A stretch of 5,718 nucleotides of DNA from Ignavibacteria bacterium (lineage in GTDB: Bacteria > Bacteroidota > Ignavibacteria > UBA10030 > SZUA-254), in the NCBI GenBank assembly GCA_005877655.1, contig VBOC01000163.1, forward strand, positions 1-5,718. Direction: 5' to 3'. Made by a program: the position numbers and the translations under genes. Shown in pieces: positions 1-5,226 of the stretch. Numbering within the stretch: the first letter of the stretch is position 1; every line of letters starts with the position of its first letter. The notes beneath the pieces are model-generated. The model had not been told where the DNA came from and made no database searches. It saw nothing but the letters and a program-made list of their open reading frames with translations.

Positions 1-27
1 AAGACTCGCCTTGCACTCACCACCACG

Positions 28-63
28 TCGAACGATTATAGAACCAATTGCTTCTCATGTCAC
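28..63 (-). promoter_or_regulatory. Sigma70-like promoter reading leftward out of the window
   Basis: On the minus strand a perfect -10 hexamer TATAAT (positions 40 to 35) lies 17 bp from a near-consensus -35 hexamer GTGACA (63 to 58; one mismatch to TTGACA). Transcription would start near position 28 and run off the left edge, so the gene it serves is not visible. It lies downstream of the recombinase stop codon and would drive a separate unit. Spacing and match are good, but a single promoter-like pair can arise by chance. Confidence 0.45.
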
Positions 64-158
64 ACACTGAACTTGGGAAACAGCAGCTTGTCGGCTTTTT
101 GCAGTCACTCCCCAGACAGCACTGATTCCATAGGCGGACATATCGCCTAACATCCATG

Positions 159-178
159 AAAACGTAGTACTGCGTTTT
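159..178. repeat. Near-perfect 20-bp palindrome at the recombinase stop codon, possible terminator
   Basis: The 20 bases are self-complementary except for one T-G pair, giving an 8-bp stem with a GTAC loop. The palindrome overlaps the last base of the recombinase stop codon. On the plus strand it is followed by a T-rich tract (about 175 to 187), so it looks most like an intrinsic terminator for plus-strand transcripts. On the minus strand only the CGTTTT arm follows, a weak terminator. A recombinase binding site is also possible. Confidence 0.35.
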
Positions 179-1119
179 TATTGTTTTTCTCTTTCGCCGC
201 TTTCCAAGAGCTTCGGTTCGTTGTTCTCCACCTCATGTTCGTAGTTCCGCATCAGGAAATCCAAGGGACTACGGATCTTCTCGAGTGCTTTCTGGCTTAC
301 GTGCGTATAGATTTGGGTCGTCCGAACACTCTGGTGTCCCAATAAATCCTGAATGTATCTCAAGTCGGTTCCATGTTCCAACAAGTGCGTCGCGAACGAA
401 TGCCGAAGTGTATGCATGGACACTGGTTTCGCGATGCCCGAGGTTTTCAACGCTCGCTCTACCACCGCTTGAATGCTGCGCTCTGATATGTGGCGATCTG
501 GCGTCTGCCCCGGGAAAAGCCAGCCTCTCTTGCCCAATCTGGACTGCCTCCAATAGGCGGCTAGTTGCCCCCTTAGCGATTCCGGGAATACCGTGAACCG
601 ATCCTTTTTTCCTTTAGCATCCCGGATATGAAGCAGCCCGCGATCACCATCGATGTCTTCAATCCGAAGACGCACCACTTCGCTCACACGAAGTCCGCTC
701 GCGTAGGCGAGCATCAGCATGGTCCGGTGTTTCAGATTGCTAACGGTCAGGAATAACCGTTTCACCTCATCTTCACTGAGAATGTCAGGCAGCTTTGTTT
801 CTCGTCGAGGTCGCGGTAACGAAACGATCACGAAGGGTTTCTTGTATAGTTCGACGTAAAGGAACCTCAGCGCGTTGAATACTTGGTTGACCGTTCCAGC
901 CGCGCGTCCCCTAACCTCGATCAGATGCAGAAGGTAGCCCCGAACATCAAGATTCGTCAATGCTCGAGGGTGCCGTGGATGGATGAATCGGACGAACGAT
1001 CGCAGACAACTGACATACGACTTGATCGTTTTGTGGCTATAATTCCTCAGCCGCAACTCGTGACGGACCGTTTCAAAAAAACCGGCCGCTTTCCCCGGTA
1101 CCTCTTTGTTCTCCCCCAT
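178..1119 (-). CDS. Tyrosine recombinase / phage-type integrase (XerC/D-like)
   Basis: A 313-residue tyrosine site-specific recombinase, which would cut and rejoin DNA through a covalent 3'-phosphotyrosine. An N-terminal SAM-like core-binding domain spans about residues 14-96, and the catalytic domain about 110-288. The full catalytic set is visible: Arg144 in SGLRVSE, Lys169 in the AKGKKDR beta-hairpin, His236 and Arg239 in HTLRHSF, His262 in LLGHQS and Tyr271 in IYTHVS. The end of the catalytic domain (KIRSPLDFL) resembles integron integrases, but the extra helix block that IntI proteins carry before the HxxR box is absent, so I do not call it IntI. A 42-residue charged tail follows the tyrosine. 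The start is supported by a GGGAGGA ribosome binding site (1124-1130) with 5-nt spacing from its GGAGG core. It is separated from gpx by 465 bp and likely transcribed alone. Housekeeping Xer, a solitary integrase or an element remnant are all possible. Confidence 0.93.
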   Translation of the reverse strand: MGENKEVPGKAAGFFETVRHELRLRNYSHKTIKSYVSCLRSFVRFIHPRHPRALTNLDVRGYLLHLIEVRGRAAGTVNQVFNALRFLYVELYKKPFVIVSLPRPRRETKLPDILSEDEVKRLFLTVSNLKHRTMLMLAYASGLRVSEVVRLRIEDIDGDRGLLHIRDAKGKKDRFTVFPESLRGQLAAYWRQSRLGKRGWLFPGQTPDRHISERSIQAVVERALKTSGIAKPVSMHTLRHSFATHLLEHGTDLRYIQDLLGHQSVRTTQIYTHVSQKALEKIRSPLDFLMRNYEHEVENNEPKLLESGEREKQ

Positions 1120-1131
1120 GGCGTCCTCCCT

Positions 1132-1147
1132 GTAAACGCGTAAACCC
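1132..1147. repeat. Direct 8-bp repeat GTAAACGC/GTAAACCC in the recombinase leader
   Basis: GTAAACGC (1132-1139) is followed immediately by GTAAACCC (1140-1147), just upstream of the recombinase ribosome binding site. An exact inverted partner of GCGTAAAC (1138-1145) occurs at 1253-1260 as GTTTACGC. Repeated short boxes beside a recombinase gene can be protein-binding sites. The boxes are short enough that chance is a serious alternative. Confidence 0.25.
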
Positions 1148-1184
1148 GCAGCTCAAACTATCTTAAGTTTGATCCTGCGGGTTT
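1142..1184. repeat. Long imperfect inverted repeat upstream of the recombinase gene
   Basis: The outer arms AAACCCGCAG (1142-1151) and CTGCGGGTTT (1175-1184) are exact complements. After a small internal bulge (CT opposite ATC), the inner arms CAAACT (1154-1159) and AGTTTG (1166-1171) pair around a 6-nt loop. Sixteen base pairs form in 43 nt, well beyond chance for this spacing. It lies 23 bp from the recombinase start codon and overlaps the predicted promoter. It may be an operator, a recombinase binding site or a weak bidirectional terminator. No proper T-run follows on either strand beyond GGGTTT. Confidence 0.6.
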
Positions 1185-1189
1185 GTCAG
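1160..1189 (-). promoter_or_regulatory. Candidate promoter of the recombinase gene inside the inverted repeat
   Basis: On the minus strand a -35-like CTGACA (1189 to 1184) is followed after 18 bp by a -10-like TAAGAT (1165 to 1160; four of six consensus bases). Initiation would fall near 1153, giving a leader of about 34 nt containing the GGGAGGA ribosome binding site. The -10 box is exactly the loop of the inverted repeat at 1142-1184, so a dimeric protein bound to the arms could block transcription. Confidence 0.35.
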
Positions 1190-1584
1190 CAATAAGCAAT
1201 CCAACAGATCGTGACCAGAAACCCTCCGCACGGGTCATCTCTGAGACAGCTTGTTTACGCCCTAAATATACTCTTTATCCGTCTAGAATCAATACGTCTC
1301 GCGACCGCCAATTATCCAATACAAGAGGCGACCGGGACACCTCGAAATTGATTCGTTGCCCCATAAATTGGGTAACCCGAGAATTGTGAGGGATCCGGCG
1401 TAATATCGGGTTTATTGACCCTTTTATATGGAGGTAGTTAATTTCGGCCACTACCCGGTATCCCGAGGGCGGCAGCCGCACTAATCAACGCGGCCGCACC
1501 GATCGGTGAGGATAATGGACAGGGCTTAGGAGACCGTTGCTAATTGAGGTGGGCTAACTCAGTCAAATATTGCGAGAGTCGCGA
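1190..1584. other. Intergenic stretch without a convincing gene
   Basis: Between the recombinase promoter region and the gpx stop I see no frame with family resemblance, ribosome binding site or sensible start. Two short open frames (68 codons each) are low-complexity chance readings. Small inverted repeats are present: AACCCGA (1374-1380) with TCGGGTT (1406-1412), and GCGA-GAG-TCGC (1572-1582) just past the gpx stop. None has the form of a clear intrinsic terminator. It may be a remnant of lost sequence between the housekeeping block and the recombinase. Confidence 0.5.
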
Positions 1585-2193
1585 TTATCGCACACCGGGG
1601 ATGATCCAGTGAATAAAAGCTGTTTGCTTTGAATCGCTCCGCCTACCTTGCGGATCGACGGGGGACATGAAGCGCGCGGCGACCTTTCCTGAGCGGTCGA
1701 CCAGATATTTCTGGAAGTTCCATTTCACATCTCCCGGGAAGGGAGAGTCTTTCGTGAGATACTTGTAGAGCGGATGCTGGTCGTCACCCTTAACGCTGAT
1801 CTTGCTGAAGATGTCAAAGGTCGTGTGGTATTTTGTGCTGCAGAAGGTCTTGATTTCCGCGTTTGTGCTGGGCTCCTGGTGGCCGAAATTATTGGCGGGA
1901 AACGCAAGGACGCAAAATCCTTTGTCCTTGTACGTCTCATACAATTTTTCCAAGGTTTCATATTGCGGTGTAAAACCGCACTCGGATGCAGTGTTAATGA
2001 TCATCAGAACCTTTCCCTTGTAGGTGGAAAGGGGCTGCGGTTTACCTTCGATTGTGTTCATCTTGAAATCCAAGACCCCTTTGGATTTTGCGGGAGCGGC
2101 TTTTCGATCTTCGCCCATCGGTTGTCCCTTAAAGCTATATGTTCCGAGTTGAGTGAAGGATAACAACAAGAGTGCGGTTAATAGGTTCACCAT
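1585..2193 (-). CDS. Glutathione peroxidase family thiol peroxidase, exported
   Basis: A 202-residue member of the GPx family that reduces peroxides using an active-site cysteine. Residues 1-20 form a hydrophobic signal-peptide-like segment, so it probably acts outside the cytoplasm. The peroxidatic Cys72 lies in NTASECGFT. The second motif reads FPANNFGHQEP (98-108), with Asn102 where the catalytic Gln is usual, a variant I recall from related bacteria. The KWNF box supplies Trp158 and Asn159. Cys118 in FCSTKYHTTF matches the resolving cysteine of thioredoxin-dependent, yeast Gpx3-like enzymes, so thioredoxin rather than glutathione is the likelier reductant. AGGAGA (2201-2206) sits 8 nt before the ATG, and the gene begins 20 nt after the natural end of ispG, suggesting co-transcription. 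The tail after residue 182 no longer resembles the family; another frame there reads KVGGAIQ, so a small frameshift near 1650 is possible. Confidence 0.9.
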   Translation of the reverse strand: MVNLLTALLLLSFTQLGTYSFKGQPMGEDRKAAPAKSKGVLDFKMNTIEGKPQPLSTYKGKVLMIINTASECGFTPQYETLEKLYETYKDKGFCVLAFPANNFGHQEPSTNAEIKTFCSTKYHTTFDIFSKISVKGDDQHPLYKYLTKDSPFPGDVKWNFQKYLVDRSGKVAARFMSPVDPQGRRSDSKQTAFIHWIIPGVR

Positions 2194-2200
2194 ATTCGTT

Positions 2201-2206
2201 TCTCCT
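2201..2206 (-). promoter_or_regulatory. Ribosome binding site of gpx
   Basis: AGGAGA on the minus strand, with its AGGAG core 8 nt from the ATG at 2193-2191. It lies in the 20-nt gap after the TAA at 2214-2216, which supports that TAA as the natural end of ispG and gpx as the next cistron. Confidence 0.6.
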
Positions 2207-2213
2207 GCCCGTC

Positions 2214-2297
2214 TTATTGCTCAGGCTGAAATTTCTCGACTTCCTCGAGAATGGTCTGTACGATTTCCGATTCTTTTACCCGCTTGATAACTTCCCC
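2214..2297 (-). other. ispG: Stranded C-terminal end of ispG beyond a premature TAA
   Basis: The frame of the ispG C-terminal fragment stops at TAA (2298-2300), yet the same frame continues open for 27 more codons to a second TAA (2214-2216). The 27 residues begin GEVIKRVKESEIVQTILEEV, which is the expected IspG end: other members have a basic or aromatic residue, then GE, then two or three basic residues and an acidic helix. The missing codon would probably be Lys or a similar residue, one substitution from TAA. The remnant is uninterrupted and ends just before the gpx ribosome binding site, so the truncation is recent or a sequence error. Confidence 0.75.
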
Positions 2298-2933
2298 TTA
2301 TCGGTATAGGATTGCAACACCCTTCCCGGCCGCAATCCCAATATCGGCCTCGCTGGCCTCGCCGGGCCCGTTCACAACACAACCGAGTACTGCTATCTTC
2401 ACGGGTTTCTTTATACCCTCCAGCTTCGCTTCCAACTGTGCCATAATCCCGAAAAGATCTACCTCCAGCCGTCCACACGTTGGACAGGCAATAAGCTCGA
2501 TGTTCCGGGAAGCAAGGCTGAGTGAACGCAGAATCTCCTTGCCCACTTCGATTTCCTTCACCGGATCATCCGTGAGCGAGACGCGGATCGTATCACCGAT
2601 CCCCTCGGCGAGCAGTGTGCCGATTCCGACCGCTGACTTAATCGTTCCCACTTTGGTCGGACCCGCTTCAGTCACTCCAAGATGCAGGGGGATGTCGGTC
2701 CGCTCGGCGACAAGCCGGTAGGCCTCGATCATCAACCGAACATCGGTCGACTTCACCGAGATAATCACATCATTGAACCCGAACTCCTCGCAGATGCCGA
2801 CATGCCGCATGGCGCTTTCGAACAGTGCTTCGGCGGTCGGGTAACCGTGTTTTTCCAGGATATCTTCTTCGAGCGATCCGGAATTCACACCGATCCGAAT
2901 CGGTATGCTCTTCTCCTTCGCAGCAGTCAACAC
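2298..2933 (-). CDS. ispG: IspG (GcpE) 4-hydroxy-3-methylbut-2-enyl diphosphate synthase, C-terminal fragment
   Basis: IspG converts 2-C-methyl-D-erythritol 2,4-cyclodiphosphate to HMBPP in the penultimate step of the MEP isoprenoid pathway, using a [4Fe-4S] cluster and two electrons. This fragment holds the second half of the TIM barrel (PIRIGVNSGSL, DVIISVKS, HLGVTEAG, IGDTIRVSL) and the iron-sulfur domain. Numbered from the ATG at 2933, the cluster ligands are Cys150 and Cys153 in CPTCGR, Cys185 in GCVVNGPGE and Glu192. That spacing (+3, +32, +7) matches the known cluster site. The ATG is a codon inside the duplicated segment, not a real start: the first eight residues MLTAAKEK repeat the end of the upstream fragment. 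Joined without the 29-nt duplication, and read through the TAA at 2298-2300, the protein would be about 379 residues, normal for the short form without the central insert. Confidence 0.93.
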   Translation of the reverse strand: MLTAAKEKSIPIRIGVNSGSLEEDILEKHGYPTAEALFESAMRHVGICEEFGFNDVIISVKSTDVRLMIEAYRLVAERTDIPLHLGVTEAGPTKVGTIKSAVGIGTLLAEGIGDTIRVSLTDDPVKEIEVGKEILRSLSLASRNIELIACPTCGRLEVDLFGIMAQLEAKLEGIKKPVKIAVLGCVVNGPGEASEADIGIAAGKGVAILYR

Positions 2934-2965
2934 CTGTTCTTCTCCTTCGCGGCAGTCAACACCTG
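2909..2965. repeat. Near-tandem 28-bp duplication, offset 29 nt, inside ispG
   Basis: Positions 2909-2936 and 2938-2965 are the same 28 bases with one difference (A at 2922, G at 2951). In the ispG reading this is a synonymous GCT/GCC alanine change. Flanking positions 2908 and 2937 differ as well. The offset of 29 is not a multiple of three, so translation of the upstream half ends at a TGA three codons after AAKEK. Removing one unit restores an unbroken IspG sequence through TAAKEKSIPIRIG. The synonymous difference suggests two strain variants joined, rather than a simple copying slip. Confidence 0.9.
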
Positions 2966-3382
2966 GCGGATCCTATCCTTTGAGCCGATGTTTCCCGGAT
3001 TGAGCCTGACCTTTGCGACGTTTGCCTCGATGGATTTCAGCGCAAAAATGTGATTGAAGTGAATGTCCGCGACGACCGGTATCGGAGACTGCCTGACAAT
3101 CTCGGCGACCGCCTCCGCCGCTTCCTTATCATTTACCGTAACACTGATGATGTCGCACCCTGCATCCGCTGCTTGCCGGATTTGCCGGACGGTCCCTTCG
3201 ACGTCTGAAGTTTTCGTCTTCGTCATTGTCTGTACCGAGATCGGAGCGTTGCCTCCGACCTTTATTCCGCCAATGTTTACCTCTCTCGCTTTGCGGCGCA
3301 CCCCGACCTTGTACGTGGGGTGTGGTGCCGCCAGCATATCGCCTTGATCCAGATTGTTAAAGACCGGTATGGTGAAATCCAT
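2927..3382 (-). CDS. ispG: IspG (GcpE), N-terminal fragment ended by a frameshift
   Basis: This is the first half of the IspG TIM barrel. It includes the N-terminal box (VGGNAPISVQTMTKTKTSD, residues 42-60), the AADAGCDIISVTVND strand-helix region, PVVADIHFNH and the KVRLNPGNIG motif, all typical of the family. The frame runs into the 29-nt duplication and ends after AAKEK with the spurious residues NRC. The start at 3382 has no clear ribosome binding site. A second ATG at 3337 (Met16) is preceded by a weak AAGG and gives a 364-residue total with a more usual N-terminus, so the true start is uncertain. The gene begins 12 bp after the end of the repeat-protein frame and reads toward gpx. Both halves keep intact conserved residues, so this looks like one functional gene split by a recent or artificial lesion. 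Confidence 0.93.
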   Translation of the reverse strand: MDFTIPVFNNLDQGDMLAAPHPTYKVGVRRKAREVNIGGIKVGGNAPISVQTMTKTKTSDVEGTVRQIRQAADAGCDIISVTVNDKEAAEAVAEIVRQSPIPVVADIHFNHIFALKSIEANVAKVRLNPGNIGSKDRIRQVLTAAKEKNRC

Positions 3383-3394
3383 TGGTGCGCTCGA

Positions 3395-3934
3395 TCAGTG
3401 AGAAGTTTGCGGAGTGATCTCGCGGCCAAAGGTTTCCAGAATCACCGCGTGAGGAGCTGGTGATACGATGACCGCCTGCCCAAGGGTTTCCGGAATTATC
3501 TTGTGCAGGAGTGGCGGTGTGACGGCTGCCCCCAGAGTGGCATCCGAGATAAATGTCTGCGCGTGTGAAGGGGTGACGACCGAGCGCCTATGTGTTTCGA
3601 GAATAATTCTTGGCGAATGTGGTGTCGCGACGATTGCCTGCTCGAGGGTTTCCAAAGTCAAGGCGCGCCCGGGTGGTGACGCACCGAGATCCCACCGATG
3701 AGTTTCGAGGGTAACCTGTTTCGAATGTGACGATGCGGCGACCGACCGCCGAGGCATTTCCAGGATGACCGTTTGCGAATGTGGTGGTGCAGCGACCGAC
3801 CGCCGTGGGGTTTCCAGGACGATCGTTTGCCAATGTGATGGTTCGCGGTCCTCCTGCGCAAGGACTCTCGATATCACCATTTCCGAAGGCGGCCGCGCCT
3901 TGGTCGTCTGCCTGATGGATTTCGCATTCACCAT
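3395..3934 (-). CDS. Unrecognised protein made of 18-residue tandem repeats
   Basis: A 179-codon frame consisting almost wholly of nine 18-residue units (residues 16-33 degenerate, then eight from 34 to 177). The consensus is roughly H-S-x-x-V-I-L-E-T-x-R-R-S-V-x-A-x-P. The VILET core and the turn-like proline positions recur while the rest drifts. I know no family with this unit. It has no signal peptide, membrane segment or cysteine, and is rich in Ser, Thr, Pro and Arg, suggesting an extended or disordered chain. Coding is not proven. There is no ribosome binding site before the ATG, a repeat lacking stops leaves several frames open, and comparison of units shows only weak excess change at third codon positions. 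In favour are the unbroken 540 nt, the same strand as its neighbours and the 12-bp gap to ispG; without it this would be a gap of more than 600 bp inside an otherwise tight gene run. Confidence 0.5.
   Translation of the reverse strand: MVNAKSIRQTTKARPPSEMVISRVLAQEDREPSHWQTIVLETPRRSVAAPPHSQTVILEMPRRSVAASSHSKQVTLETHRWDLGASPPGRALTLETLEQAIVATPHSPRIILETHRRSVVTPSHAQTFISDATLGAAVTPPLLHKIIPETLGQAVIVSPAPHAVILETFGREITPQTSH
3404..3889. repeat. Array of nine degenerate 54-bp tandem repeats
   Basis: Nine contiguous 54-bp units, in phase throughout with no indels: 3404-3457, 3458-3511, 3512-3565, 3566-3619, 3620-3673, 3674-3727, 3728-3781, 3782-3835 and a weak one at 3836-3889. On the plus strand each carries a GTTTCCAG-like block, a central TGCGAATGTGGTG-like block and a CGACCGACCGCC-like end. 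The two most alike are 3728-3781 and 3782-3835; divergence rises toward both ends, as in an old array renewed in its middle. Not a CRISPR: there are no unique spacers between constant repeats. Confidence 0.85.
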
Positions 3935-4007
3935 CGGGGCAGTTGTCGGTGTGTGAACGGATCGCGCAGTGGGGAGCGCAGATAGATTTGTGCCGGGGTT
4001 CTAGAAG

Positions 4008-4913
4008 TCAATTGAGCTTTTTGCTTGCGTCAAAGAGTATCTTCTTCTCGCTCTCGGTGAGGCTCTGATACCCGTGCTGGCTGATCTTATCGAGTATCTC
4101 GTCGATCCTCTGCTGGTCCACATGATCTTCCGGGTCCGGGACGTCGGAATACTTCGCATCGACCGCGCGCCGGGGATCGTAGGAAGAATATTCCTCGACT
4201 TTTTCCGACGGAACGATCCGCTGGCGGGCGCGCGAGATTATTCGCTGGAACGGGATCCGTCGTTGATCGATCATCAAATAGACAAATCCTACGGCGGCAC
4301 CTCCAAGGTGAGCCAGGTGTGCAACGCCGGCCGCCGACCCGGTCAGTTCATAATAGAGTTCCATGAAGATATAGAACATGATGAAATAGCGGGCCCGAAT
4401 CGGGAGAAGGAAGTACAGAAAGATCGGGCGGTCGGGATAGATGACGCCAAAGGCAATCAGCACACCGAATATGGCACCCGAGGCGCCGACTGTCGGTGGG
4501 CCGACGGGTCCGAGCAGCGGGCCGATGAACAGGTTCGATAACCCGGCTCCTAATCCGCAAATCAGATAGTAAGAGAGAAACTTGCGTGAGCCCCAATCAT
4601 TTTCCAATTCCATCCCGAACATCCAAAGCGCAAACATGTTGAACAAGAGGTGGATGAAATTGGCATGCATGAACAAGTATGTGAACAATTGCCAGACCTG
4701 AAACCCCCCGCCGAGAGGGTATAACGGGAAATATTGGTTGATGATGTCGGCCATCTGTGCGCCCTGCAGACGGAAAGCGCCGAACAGACCCGTGACGAGG
4801 TAGACAGCCGTGTTGCTCACGAGGAGCGCCTTGATTACCGGCGGGAAGTACTTAAACCCTCCGAAAAAGGATGGCCGATAGTAATTGGAGTTTGTATAGC
4901 GGTAATAAGCCAT
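4008..4913 (-). CDS. Rhomboid family intramembrane serine protease
   Basis: A 301-residue polytopic inner-membrane protein that would cleave transmembrane substrates within the bilayer. About six membrane segments are visible (near residues 26-46, 74-100, 112-134, 143-160, 164-185 and 196-214). The catalytic Ser145 lies in GASGAIFG and the catalytic His202 in AHLAHLGG, completing the Ser-His dyad. The HANFIHLLFNMFALWMFG segment (83-100) holds the oxyanion-region His and Asn of the family, and the WQLFTYLFMH motif precedes it. After the membrane core comes a charged linker and a conserved cytoplasmic tail (about 268-301, DEILDKISQHGYQSLTESEK) often seen on FCB-group rhomboids. The N-terminus is Tyr-rich. 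The ribosome binding site is weak: AAGGAGA occurs about 20 nt upstream, too far to be typical. It lies 76 bp after pgk and 73 bp before the repeat frame. The substrate is not predictable. Confidence 0.93.
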   Translation of the reverse strand: MAYYRYTNSNYYRPSFFGGFKYFPPVIKALLVSNTAVYLVTGLFGAFRLQGAQMADIINQYFPLYPLGGGFQVWQLFTYLFMHANFIHLLFNMFALWMFGMELENDWGSRKFLSYYLICGLGAGLSNLFIGPLLGPVGPPTVGASGAIFGVLIAFGVIYPDRPIFLYFLLPIRARYFIMFYIFMELYYELTGSAAGVAHLAHLGGAAVGFVYLMIDQRRIPFQRIISRARQRIVPSEKVEEYSSYDPRRAVDAKYSDVPDPEDHVDQQRIDEILDKISQHGYQSLTESEKKILFDASKKLN

Positions 4914-4933
4914 GTTCTTGTTCCGGGAGCCGT

Positions 4934-4973
4934 CTCCTTGTTAAACGCAAGCCCTCTAATTGTTAAACGTTAG
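4934..4973. promoter_or_regulatory. Paired 18-bp boxes two helical turns apart between pgk and the rhomboid gene
   Basis: CTCCTTGTTAAACGCAAG (4934-4951) and CTAATTGTTAAACGTTAG (4956-4973) agree at 14 of 18 positions, including ten consecutive bases TTGTTAAACG. They are offset by exactly 22 bp, so both would face the same side of the helix. The pair sits in the 76-bp gap upstream of the rhomboid start. This arrangement suits cooperative binding of a regulator, but no protein is assigned and no good sigma70 promoter is visible beside it. Confidence 0.35.
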
Positions 4974-4989
4974 AACGAGACATTCCGTT

Positions 4990-5226
4990 TCACGCGGAAG
5001 TGAGGGCCGCCACGCCTGGTAGAACTTTCCCCTCGAGGAACTCGAGAGACGCGCCGCCGCCGGTAGAGACATGGCGAACGGCCTTTTCGAGTCCGAATCC
5101 GGCAAGGGCAGCGGCCGTGTCGCCGCCGCCGGCGATCGTCATGGCGCCGCCTTCCGTCACTCGAGCCAGAATCCTCGCCATCTCCCGCGTTCCGTTCGCA
5201 AAATTATCCATCTCGAAGACGCCCAT
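4990..5226 (-). CDS. pgk: Phosphoglycerate kinase, C-terminal fragment after a frame break
   Basis: This is the last 78 residues of phosphoglycerate kinase, from the M of the WNGPM box onward: [13 protein letters not shown], then the nucleotide-binding GGGDTAAAL, the [23 protein letters not shown] segment and the canonical end LPGVAAL. The sequence is normal in every conserved position. The ATG at 5226 is an internal codon, not a start, with no ribosome binding site. The preceding conserved sequence lies in a different frame and ends at about 5229, with the family residues WNGP missing between the two. The TGA stop at 4990-4992 is 76 bp before the rhomboid gene. Confidence 0.93.
   Translation of the reverse strand: MGVFEMDNFANGTREMARILARVTEGGAMTIAGGGDTAAALAGFGLEKAVRHVSTGGGASLEFLEGKVLPGVAALTSA

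Noticed and set aside
145..151. GCCTAAC, identical to an integron attC core box (RYYYAAC), next to a recombinase gene
   Set aside because: No partner GTTRRRY box lies at attC spacing on either strand, and the recombinase lacks the IntI-specific region. A 7-bp match alone is expected by chance.
1138..1260. Eight-bp inverted pair GCGTAAAC/GTTTACGC as element ends or an att site
   Set aside because: The match stops at 8 bp, the enclosed 123 bp has no gene and there are no target duplications.
1415..1443. Plus-strand promoter-like pair TTGACC and TTAATT with 17-bp spacing
   Set aside because: No plausible plus-strand gene follows; downstream is antisense to gpx. The -10 match is weak.
1183..1481. 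Two 68-codon open frames, one on each strand, in the gap between gpx and the recombinase
   Set aside because: No ribosome binding site, no family resemblance and composition like random translation.
1774..2163. Plus-strand open frame of 129 codons opposite gpx
   Set aside because: It is the antisense shadow of a well-supported peroxidase gene with no independent evidence.
3468..3861. Other open frames across the repeat array (plus strand 3468-3701; minus strand 3588-3833 and 3658-3861)
   Set aside because: They are by-products of a stop-free 54-bp unit, are shorter than the array and have no start signals. Only the 3395-3934 frame spans all units.
3404..3889. Possible CRISPR array
   Set aside because: The repeats are contiguous and degenerate over their whole 54 bp, with no constant repeat and unique spacer alternation and no cas genes nearby.
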